Assembly: GCA_046757205.1 (NCBI GenBank)
Contig: JBHHXR010000159.1
Span: 1-8,251, forward strand
Direction: 5' to 3'
DNA: 8,251 bases
From: JBHHXR01 sp046757205
Lineage (GTDB): Bacteria > Pseudomonadota > Alphaproteobacteria > Rhodobacterales > Rhodobacteraceae
A program made the translations under genes and the position numbers. Under the pieces are notes generated by a model. The model searched no databases and was not told the DNA's origin. It worked only from the letters and a program-made list of their open reading frames with translations. Each line of letters starts with the position of its first letter. Position 1 is the stretch's first letter. Of this stretch, positions 1-5,925 are shown piece after piece.

Positions 1-594
1 GCCGGATAGGATGCCGGGCATGGCGCCGGGCAGCACGATCTTGCGCACGATCGAGGCCCAGGTGAGCCCGAAGCTCTGCCCCATGCGGATCAGCGTGCGG
101 TCCACGTTGTCCACCGCGCCGTAGGTCGCCACCACGGTCGGCGTGAAGGTGCCGAGCGCGATCAGCGCGTATTTGGAACCCTCGTCGATGCCGAACCAGA
201 TCACGAACAAGGGCAGCAGCGCGATTTTCGGGATCGGAAATATGGCGGCGACCAGCGGCACCAGGGCAGCCCGGACATGGGAGAACAGGCCGATGACGAC
301 GCCGATGCCGATCCCGGCGGTGCCGCCGAGCGCCGCCCCTACCGCAAGCCGCGTCAGCGACGGGATCAGGTGTTGCCACAGCAGGCCGGAGCGCCAGAGC
401 TCGACGAAGGTCAGGAAAACGTCCGAAGGTCTTGGCAGGGTAAGGTTGGAAATTACGCCGGCGCGGGTTCCCGCCTCGGCCAGCGCGATCAGCGCCACGA
501 ACACCCCCAGCCCCACCCATCGGACCGGCTTCGGCGCGAAGCCGCCGCCGCGAAAGGTCACGATCCTTTGTTGCGCGATGTCGGTATTATCCAT
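1..594 (-). CDS. ABC transporter permease, NitT/TauT type (3' end beyond window)
   Basis: Inner-membrane channel subunit of an ABC importer of the nitrate/sulfonate/taurine type. The 198 visible residues begin MDNTDIAQQR. A first hydrophobic segment lies around residues 26-42, followed by the family-typical LPRPSDVF (about 53-60) and further membrane segments from about residue 80 on. A stretch IFPIPKIALLPLFVIWFGI is characteristic of SsuC/TauC-like permeases. Near the window edge the cytoplasmic coupling (EAA) loop is visible, with a conserved Gly and the I-x-L-P ending (IVRKIVLPGAMPGI). Family members are about 250-280 residues, so roughly 60-80 residues are missing off the left edge. The ATG at 594 overlaps the end of the ATPase gene by 8 bases (ATGGATAA), indicating translational coupling. 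The substrate cannot be told from this subunit. Confidence 0.93.
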   Translation of the reverse strand, partial: MDNTDIAQQRIVTFRGGGFAPKPVRWVGLGVFVALIALAEAGTRAGVISNLTLPRPSDVFLTFVELWRSGLLWQHLIPSLTRLAVGAALGGTAGIGIGVVIGLFSHVRAALVPLVAAIFPIPKIALLPLFVIWFGIDEGSKYALIALGTFTPTVVATYGAVDNVDRTLIRMGQSFGLTWASIVRKIVLPGAMPGILSG

Positions 595-1354
595 CCAGCA
601 ATTCCTCGTCGGCCGCCCGCGCCTCGTCGCGCATCAGCGTCCACAGGTGTTTTTGCGGCTCATAGAGGTCGCTGTCGCCGAGCTGACGATCCTCCAGCGG
701 CTTGTCGATGGTGACGATCTCCCGGATTTCCCCCGGGCGCCGCGACAGCACCACTATCGAGTGGCCGAGCCGGACCGCCTCGGCCAGGTTGTGGGTGACA
801 TAAACGGCGGTAAACGGGCTTCGCGACCACAGAGTTATCAAATCGTCCATCAGCAACTCCCGGGTCTGCGCGTCGAGCGCCGAAAGCGGCTCGTCGAGCA
901 GCATGACCGCCGGGTTGACGGCCAGCGCCCGGGCGATCGCCACGCGCTGCTTCATGCCGCCGGACAGTTGCTTGGGAAGCGCCTTGCGGAAATCCGACAG
1001 CTTTGTCCTGCCGAGCACGTCGCGGATCACATCCTCGCGCTCTTTCCCTTTTATTCCATGGTCTTCCAGCGCAAGGCTCACGTTACCCTCGACGCTCCGC
1101 CAGGGCAGCAGAGCGAAGTCCTGGAACACGTAGGTCAGCGGGTTCAGGCATTTTTCCGGCGGATCGCCAAGTTGCAGGATGCGGCCGGACGCCGGTTGTT
1201 CGAGACCGCCGATGAGCCGCAGCAAGGTCGACTTGCCGCAACCCGACGGACCGACGAAGCAAACGATCCGGCCGGCCGGGATCATCAGGTTTATGTCGTT
1301 CAGAACGTCGGTCGCGCCGTAGGCGTGCGAAATGTGGTCGAGTTGAAGTTCCAT
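587..1354 (-). CDS. ABC transporter ATP-binding protein, NitT/TauT type
   Basis: Cytoplasmic ATPase that powers the adjacent importer; 255 residues, a normal length for SsuB/TauB-like subunits. All nucleotide-binding elements are intact: Walker A GPSGCGKST (35-43), Q-loop Gln78 in VFQDFALLPW, signature LSGGMKQR (130-137), Walker B VMLLDEP (150-156), D-loop SALDA (158-162) and switch histidine in VTHN (His188). The pattern FQ-D-x-x-LLPW is typical of the nitrate/sulfonate/taurine group. The ATG at 1354 was chosen because the ABC fold begins right there (MELQLDHISHAYG). The GGAG ahead of it sits only 2 bases away, so the ribosome site is weak and translation may depend on the upstream binding-protein gene, whose stop is 53 bases away. 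The 3' end overlaps the permease start by 8 bases. Confidence 0.96.
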   Translation of the reverse strand: MELQLDHISHAYGATDVLNDINLMIPAGRIVCFVGPSGCGKSTLLRLIGGLEQPASGRILQLGDPPEKCLNPLTYVFQDFALLPWRSVEGNVSLALEDHGIKGKEREDVIRDVLGRTKLSDFRKALPKQLSGGMKQRVAIARALAVNPAVMLLDEPLSALDAQTRELLMDDLITLWSRSPFTAVYVTHNLAEAVRLGHSIVVLSRRPGEIREIVTIDKPLEDRQLGDSDLYEPQKHLWTLMRDEARAADEELLDG

Positions 1355-1407
1355 CGCTCCGCGCGCCGGCAGGCCGGGGCGGGGCAGAGGCACCCCGCCC
1401 GATGTGT

Positions 1408-2421
1408 TTACATGGTCTCGACGTAGGAGGTGTCGACCACGGTCTCCAGCGTGATGTCGCCGCTGACCAGGTTTTCCGCCTTGAACCAGTCGAGCTGATC
1501 GGTGACCGAGGCGAGGTTCAGCGCCGCGCCCCTGTTGATGCGCATGGCGCCGTTGCGGATGCTCTTGGCGGCCTTTTCGCGCGGCCGGTCGGCGTAGACG
1601 TATTTGTGCACCAGATCGACCATTGCCTCGGCTTCCGCGTCGCCTGCCGTCTTGTCGACAAGCGCGGCGTTGAAATCGTCCGCTCCGGCCGAGAAGGCCT
1701 TCAGGAACGCCTCGGTCTTGGCGCGCTGATTGGCGGCGTTTTCGGCGGACGTGAAAACCGTGGTGACCTGATAGTCGGGTATGTAGTCGGCCACGTCGCC
1801 GATGATGTGAACCGCGCCCGCACCGGCCAGCGGCTTGGCGATGTGGGGCACGATCGACCAGGCGTCGATCTGGCCCGATTTGATCGCGCCGATGATGGCG
1901 CCCACCTTCTGCAACGGCTTGAACCTTACCGTGACGCCTTCCTTGGCGGCGATCTTCGATCCCATGTAGTGGAATGAAGATCCCGCCTGCGTCATGCCGA
2001 AAGTCTTGCCGTCGAGTTGCGACGGCGCGGTCAATCCGGCGTCGAACGCGGCGTTGGAAGCCAGGATTTTCTGACCGTCGATGCCCTTCTCCTCGCTGAG
2101 CGCGCCGCCGATGACCTTCAGCGCGCCCTTTTCGGCGAGCGAGATCAGGCCGCCGGAAATCGCCGTCACGGCATAGTCCACGTCGCCCGAGGCGATGGCC
2201 ACGGCCATCGGCTGAGCGGCCTGGAAGAACTTGAACTCGACATCGAGGCCCTGATCGGCGAAGTAGCCGCGCTCGAAGGCCACGAAACTCGCCGAATGGC
2301 TGGTGAAGCGCAGGGCTCCGACCTTGATGCTGGTGCCGGCCCTTGCCGGTGCGCCGATTGCGGATGCGGCCGCGGCCGCTCCGATAACCCCGAGCGCTTC
2401 GCGACGGTTGATACGTGTCAT
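1408..2421 (-). CDS. ABC transporter substrate-binding protein, NitT/TauT (SsuA/TauA-like) family, probable Tat export
   Basis: Periplasmic solute receptor for the ABC importer, 337 residues, normal for the family. The N-terminus has a twin arginine at residues 6-7 (NRREALGVIG), an Ala-rich hydrophobic stretch and an ARA site ending at residue 28, so Tat export with cleavage there is likely. The mature part opens with IKVGALRF, then the family pattern of an F-x-x-F-E-x-G-Y-F segment (ERGYFADQGLDVEF) and the SGDVDYAV segment seen in SsuA/TauA/NMT1-like proteins. An ATG two codons earlier (2427) is possible, but AGGGGAG directly abuts it. From the ATG at 2421 the same GGGGAG is 6 bases away, so 2421 is preferred. 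It leads a three-gene set with the ATPase and permease. Ligand unknown: taurine, other sulfonates, nitrate or thiamine precursors are all handled by relatives. Confidence 0.93.
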   Translation of the reverse strand: MTRINRREALGVIGAAAAASAIGAPARAGTSIKVGALRFTSHSASFVAFERGYFADQGLDVEFKFFQAAQPMAVAIASGDVDYAVTAISGGLISLAEKGALKVIGGALSEEKGIDGQKILASNAAFDAGLTAPSQLDGKTFGMTQAGSSFHYMGSKIAAKEGVTVRFKPLQKVGAIIGAIKSGQIDAWSIVPHIAKPLAGAGAVHIIGDVADYIPDYQVTTVFTSAENAANQRAKTEAFLKAFSAGADDFNAALVDKTAGDAEAEAMVDLVHKYVYADRPREKAAKSIRNGAMRINRGAALNLASVTDQLDWFKAENLVSGDITLETVVDTSYVETM

Positions 2422-2444
2422 TTCCATCTCCCCTTCTGTTTCGG

Positions 2445-2469
2445 TTCCGCGGGACCACGCGTCCCGGAA
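2445..2469 (-). promoter_or_regulatory. Hairpin in the leader of the ABC binding-protein gene
   Basis: Arms GGGAC (2451-2455) and GTCCC (2461-2465) enclose a 5-base loop, and the stem continues as TTCC (2445-2448) with GGAA (2466-2469) past a 2-base bulge. It ends 23 bases before the preferred start codon. No T-run follows on the minus strand, so it is not a standard terminator. It may stabilise the transcript, partly insulate the TRAP and ABC units, or affect ribosome access. The structure was paired by eye only. Confidence 0.4.
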
Positions 2470-2506
2470 TTGCTTCCCGGTTCCGTTATTCTTGCGCGTT
2501 GCCGAC

Positions 2507-2535
2507 AGCTAACGCGCCGTGGCCGGGATAGTCAA
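2507..2535 (-). promoter_or_regulatory. Possible promoter for the ABC importer genes
   Basis: On the minus strand TTGACT (2535-2530) is a good -35 match. After a 17-base spacer, TTAGCT (2512-2507) is a poor -10 match (2 of 6). It lies just past the DctM-family stop and about 85 bases before the binding-protein start, in the only gap where a separate ABC promoter would be expected. The weak -10 could mean a need for an activator, or that the genes are transcribed by read-through from the TRAP operon. Confidence 0.3.
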
Positions 2536-2546
2536 CGCATGTGCCG

Positions 2547-3956
2547 CTAGCCGCCGAGCAGCAGGCTGGGCAGGTAGAGCACGATGCCCGGATACGCCAC
2601 CAGACCGGCGATGGTCAGCGCGTCGGCGACGAAGAACGGCGAGGCGCCGCGGAAGACGTCCTGCACCGACAGTTCCGGGTGCACCCCGGCCACCACGAAG
2701 CAGTTGAGCCCGATCGGCGGGGTGATCAGGCACAGCTCGGCCATCTTGACCACGATGATGCCGAACCAGATGCCGCAGCCGACCGAGGACATGCCGAAGG
2801 CGCTGTCGGCGGCGGCCACACCCTCGCCGCCATTGAGCGCGATGACCGCTGGATAGACCACCGGCAGGGTCAGCAGCAGCATGCCGATGGCGTCCATGAA
2901 CATGCCGAGGACGGCATAGGCCAGCAGGATGAATACCAGCGTCAGAACGGGGCTCTGGTCGAGCGAGGTGATCCACGCGGCGAAGGCGCCGGGCAAATCG
3001 GCGAAACCGAGGAATCGCACATAGATCAGCACGCCCCAGATGATGGTGAAGATCATCACCGCCAGCTTGGCGGTCTCCAGCAGCGCGTCGCGTAATTGCC
3101 GCCAGCGCATGCCGCGGTAGAGCGCCATCAGGAACACCACGAAGGCGCCCAGCGCGCCGCCTTCGGTCGGGGTTCCCCAGGCGTCGCCGCCCAGGGGGTT
3201 GTAGATGAAGAAGATGATGATGGTGACGACGAAGAAGATCGGCAGCGCGCCGGGCAGCGAGCGAAGCCTCTCCAACCACGTGAAGCCGCCGACCGGCGGG
3301 CCGAAATTCCTGAAGGTCAGGGCAAGCCCGATGACCAGTACCGCGTAAATGACGGCGGAAAACGCGCCGGGAAGGAACCCCGCCAGCAGCAGCGCGCCGA
3401 CGTCCTGCTCGACGATGATGGCGTAGATCACCAGGATCGCCGAGGGCGGGATCAGCGAGGCCAGCGTGCCGGCGGCGGCCACCACGCCGGCCGCGAACCG
3501 CTTGTCGTAGCCGATCGCCAGCATCTCGGGGATGGCGATGCGGGCGAATACCGCGGCGGTGGCGACCGAGGCGCCGGAGACCGCGGCGAAACCGGCGGTG
3601 GCGAACACGGTGGAGACGCCCAGCCCCCCCGGCAGCCAGCCGACCCAGCGTTTCGCCGCCTCGAACAGCGCCTTGGTCAGCCCGGCGTAATAGGCCAGGA
3701 AGCCGATCAGGATGAAGGTCGGGATCAGCGACAGCGCCTGCGAGGATATCTTGGAATGCGGCACCTGGCCGGCGGTCTTGGTGGCCACCGTCAGCGCCCA
3801 CAGGAACTGCTCCGGGTCGTAGCCCTTCTTGGCCCAGAAAATCCAGATCAGCCCGACCAGCCCGGCCAGCGCGGCGGCGAAGGCGACGCGCACGCCGATG
3901 ATCACCATGACCACCATCGCCACGGTGACGGCGATGCCGATTTCGACCGGCCCCAT
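2547..3956 (-). CDS. TRAP transporter large permease subunit (DctM family)
   Basis: Main transmembrane, cation-coupled subunit of a TRAP importer; 469 residues and about 12 hydrophobic segments, within the usual 420-470 range. Family signatures visible: SLIPTFILIGFLA in the first third, AGFAAVSGASVATAAVFA, SLIPPSAILVIYA near the middle, GMFMDAIGMLLLTLP in the second half and the C-terminal LITPPIGLNCFVVAGV. These Pro- and Gly-rich signatures line the transport core in the family. The region between about residues 225 and 300, with RLRSLPGALP and IYNPLGGDAWGTPTEGG, is also typical. The ATG at 3956 shares one base with the TGA of the small-subunit gene (TGATG), so the two are translationally coupled. 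A longer upstream reading frame only overlaps the small-subunit gene in another frame and was not used. Confidence 0.95.
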   Translation of the reverse strand: MGPVEIGIAVTVAMVVMVIIGVRVAFAAALAGLVGLIWIFWAKKGYDPEQFLWALTVATKTAGQVPHSKISSQALSLIPTFILIGFLAYYAGLTKALFEAAKRWVGWLPGGLGVSTVFATAGFAAVSGASVATAAVFARIAIPEMLAIGYDKRFAAGVVAAAGTLASLIPPSAILVIYAIIVEQDVGALLLAGFLPGAFSAVIYAVLVIGLALTFRNFGPPVGGFTWLERLRSLPGALPIFFVVTIIIFFIYNPLGGDAWGTPTEGGALGAFVVFLMALYRGMRWRQLRDALLETAKLAVMIFTIIWGVLIYVRFLGFADLPGAFAAWITSLDQSPVLTLVFILLAYAVLGMFMDAIGMLLLTLPVVYPAVIALNGGEGVAAADSAFGMSSVGCGIWFGIIVVKMAELCLITPPIGLNCFVVAGVHPELSVQDVFRGASPFFVADALTIAGLVAYPGIVLYLPSLLLGG

Positions 3957-4600
3957 CAGGCGGCATCCCCGTTGTCGAAACCGGAAACCGTCTCCGCCTC
4001 GTGCGCCGCCACGGCCGCCGCGTCCTCGATCAGCGGCACCGCCACCGGGCGCGGCAGGTTGTGCACCAGCGCCCGCCCGTAGCCCCAGGCCTGCAGCACC
4101 AGCCGCGCGCACAGTACCGAGAAGGCGATCGGCACCAGCAGCTTGCTCGGCCACAGCGGCAGCCGGATGTCGAAACTGGAATCGCGGCTCCACAACGGTG
4201 CCGCGAGATCGAAGGAGCGCTGGAAATGCGACCAGCTTCCCCACACCAGCAGTACCATCAGCACCAGCATGATCAGCGTCGAGGCGAATTCGGCCGCCCA
4301 CAGCCAGCGCCCGCGCAGCCGGCCGATGAGAATGTCCATGCGGATATGCCCGCCCAGCCGTTGGCAATAGGCGACGCCGACAAAGGCGATCAGCGGCATC
4401 GCCTGTTCGATCCAGTCGACATAACCGGACAGCGGGCGGTTGAAGAAGTTCCGCCCGCCGACGCTTACCACCGCCAGCAACATCAGCGAGAACACCGCGA
4501 TGCCGCCGACCAGCGCGAGAAATTTCTCCAGCCGGAACAGGCCCCGATCCAGCCTGCTGAGCAGGCTGCCGTCGTCGAGAACGGATTTTGTGCCTGCCAT
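3956..4600 (-). CDS. TRAP transporter small permease subunit (DctQ family)
   Basis: Small inner-membrane partner of the TRAP large subunit; 214 residues from the ATG, with four hydrophobic segments at about 28-48, 62-80, 105-126 and 155-172. The signatures NFFNRPLSGYVDWIEQ and GGHIRMDIL are the usual DctQ conserved parts (a short loop, then G-x-H-[IV]-x-[MV]-D). The C-terminal tail after the last membrane segment is longer than usual and acidic (LIEDAAAVAAHEAETVSG), probably cytoplasmic, with no known role. Start choice is uncertain: the frame also opens with a TTG at 4618, but no ribosome site precedes it. The ATG at 4600 is preceded by CAGGAG directly abutting it, which is also imperfect. 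The start could therefore be off by six codons. Confidence 0.92.
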   Translation of the reverse strand: MAGTKSVLDDGSLLSRLDRGLFRLEKFLALVGGIAVFSLMLLAVVSVGGRNFFNRPLSGYVDWIEQAMPLIAFVGVAYCQRLGGHIRMDILIGRLRGRWLWAAEFASTLIMLVLMVLLVWGSWSHFQRSFDLAAPLWSRDSSFDIRLPLWPSKLLVPIAFSVLCARLVLQAWGYGRALVHNLPRPVAVPLIEDAAAVAAHEAETVSGFDNGDAA

Positions 4601-4624
4601 CTCCTGATTTCCCGCCAAGAAAGA

Positions 4625-4648
4625 GCCGCCCCCCGGAGGGGAGGCGGC
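4625..4648 (-). terminator. Intercistronic hairpin between TRAP binding-protein and permease genes
   Basis: GCCGCC (4625-4630) pairs with GGCGGC (4643-4648), and CCCC (4631-4634) with GGGG (4638-4641), giving a 10-bp G/C stem with a 3-base loop and one bulged A. On the minus strand it is followed by TCTTTCTT, a partial T-run. It starts 22 bases after the binding-protein stop. It would work as a leaky terminator or as a 3' stabiliser that keeps binding-protein mRNA in excess over the membrane subunits, a common arrangement in binding-protein operons. Confidence 0.6.
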
Positions 4649-4670
4649 AATTTTCCCTGCCCGTCGCCGA

Positions 4671-5678
4671 TTACTCGGCGATCAGGCCCTTTACCAGATC
4701 GTAGAGTTCTTGCGCAGGCAAACCACGTGCCGTGTTCTCCTCGATCCAGGCGGCTGCCGCCGGGCCGGCGACGGCCTCGCGGAAGGCGGCCAGCGAGGCG
4801 TCGTCATAGGTGATGCGCTCGATGCCCTTTTCTTGGATCAGCGGTCCCCATTTGGCCATGGTCTTGTTGTTGTAGTTGTCGACGTAATGCGCCAGCGCCT
4901 CGTCGACGGAGCCAAGGAGCGCCTCGCGTTCGCTGTCGGTCAGGGCGTTCAGCGCGTCGGTGTTGACCACCACCGGGCAGTTGACCGTGCCCGGGTTGAG
5001 GTTGGTGGTCCACCATTTGGCGTTAGCCACGGTTCCGAATGCCATATGCGCGTGCGGGGCGAAGGACACCGCCTTCACCACGCCGGAATCCAGCGCCTGG
5101 CGGACCTCGGTCGCCGACATGGATGTCGGAACGGCGCCGATGGCGGCCATTGCCTTGCCGATGCCGCCCGTGGCGCGGACCGAAAGCCCCTTGAAGTCGT
5201 CAAGCGTCCTGGGTGCATCGCCAACCCCGATCACGTTGTACTGGGGCAACGGCGACGGCATCACCAGCGTCGCGTTCCAGCGGGCGAGATCAGCGATCGC
5301 CGCCGGGTGTTGGTAGACCGCCATCGAGACCTCGATTTCCTTCTCCAGCGAATCGACGCCGAGGAATGGCAGTTCCAGCACCGTGATAGAGGGGTTCTTG
5401 TCGGCGTGGTAGCCGGCGCAGAACTGCGCCATCTCGAAAGCGCCTATAGAAATACCGTCGAGGTTCTCGCGGTTCTTTGCCAGCCCGCCATAGGACAGGT
5501 TCAACGTGAACTCGCCGTTGGTCTTCTGTGAAACGAGTTCCGCAAGTTTCTCGACATGCTCAGTGAACGCGCGACGCTTGCCCCATAGCGAGACATTCCA
5601 TTCCGTCGCCAGTGCCTGACCGGCGAGCGAGACCGTGACGGCCGCCGCCGCCGCAATGCCGAAGATGTTTCGTTTCAT
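4671..5678 (-). CDS. TRAP transporter periplasmic substrate-binding protein (DctP family)
   Basis: Periplasmic receptor that delivers an organic anion to the TRAP membrane subunits; 335 residues, normal length. A Sec signal peptide is clear: MKRN, a hydrophobic core at about 5-20, and an ALA site before Thr25. Family features: NLDGISIGAFEMAQ (about 72-85), ITVLELPFLG (98-107) and DFKGLSVRATGG (161-172). In that last motif Arg168 corresponds to the conserved arginine that binds the ligand carboxylate in DctP proteins, so a carboxylate or similar anion is expected. It is preceded by a strong ribosome site, GGGAGGAA, 3 bases before the ATG. It is the first gene of the minus-strand TRAP operon and faces the PLP-enzyme gene across a 247-bp gap. 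The substrate cannot be assigned; C4-dicarboxylates, keto acids and sulfonates are all known for the family. Confidence 0.95.
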   Translation of the reverse strand: MKRNIFGIAAAAAVTVSLAGQALATEWNVSLWGKRRAFTEHVEKLAELVSQKTNGEFTLNLSYGGLAKNRENLDGISIGAFEMAQFCAGYHADKNPSITVLELPFLGVDSLEKEIEVSMAVYQHPAAIADLARWNATLVMPSPLPQYNVIGVGDAPRTLDDFKGLSVRATGGIGKAMAAIGAVPTSMSATEVRQALDSGVVKAVSFAPHAHMAFGTVANAKWWTTNLNPGTVNCPVVVNTDALNALTDSEREALLGSVDEALAHYVDNYNNKTMAKWGPLIQEKGIERITYDDASLAAFREAVAGPAAAAWIEENTARGLPAQELYDLVKGLIAE

Positions 5679-5747
5679 GAGTTCCTCCCGGTTTGCCGAA
5701 GTGATTATTCCGCTTCCATTCCGGGGAAACTACCGAAAACGGGGGGG

Positions 5748-5761
5748 CTTGGCCAACCAAG
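5748..5761. promoter_or_regulatory. Inverted repeat, candidate operator
   Basis: CTTGG and CCAAG form a perfect 5-bp inverted repeat around CCAA, and TTGGCCAA inside is itself a palindrome. It lies 70 bases upstream of the TRAP binding-protein start and immediately downstream of the proposed -10 box at 5763-5768, where a bound repressor would block the start of transcription. No regulator gene is visible in the window. Confidence 0.35.
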
Positions 5762-5762
5762 A

Positions 5763-5791
5763 ATATTATTTCCGCGCATCGTATGCGGTAA
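5763..5791 (-). promoter_or_regulatory. Possible promoter for the TRAP operon
   Basis: On the minus strand TAATAT (5768-5763) matches a -10 box at 4 of 6 positions. TTACCG (5791-5786) lies 17 bases upstream and matches a -35 box at 3 of 6. This is the most A/T-rich part of the divergent region. An inverted repeat at 5775-5787 falls within the spacer and another overlaps the expected start point, which fits a regulated promoter. Read by eye only. Confidence 0.35.
5775..5787. promoter_or_regulatory. Inverted repeat CGCAT-CGT-ATGCG, candidate operator
   Basis: A perfect 5-bp inverted repeat with a 3-base centre. It lies between the proposed -35 and -10 elements of the TRAP promoter and 139 bases before the divergent PLP-enzyme gene, so a single regulator could affect both directions. 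The motif does not match a named operator that I can assign with confidence. Confidence 0.35.
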
Positions 5792-5925
5792 CGCGACGGC
5801 GCGGCCCGTGTCGAAGCGCGCCGGGAGGGCTCCCCGTCACTGTTTCCTTGAAGTTTCCACGTGGGTTCAGCAGACTGGTAAACCCGGTCCCTCGGCCCGG
5901 GACTTTCCGTTTTCGAGAGGAGCCG

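Noticed and set aside
143..1426. Plus-strand open frame of 427 codons opposite the ABC permease and ATPase genes
   Set aside because: Antisense shadow of genes with intact Walker A/B and permease motifs.
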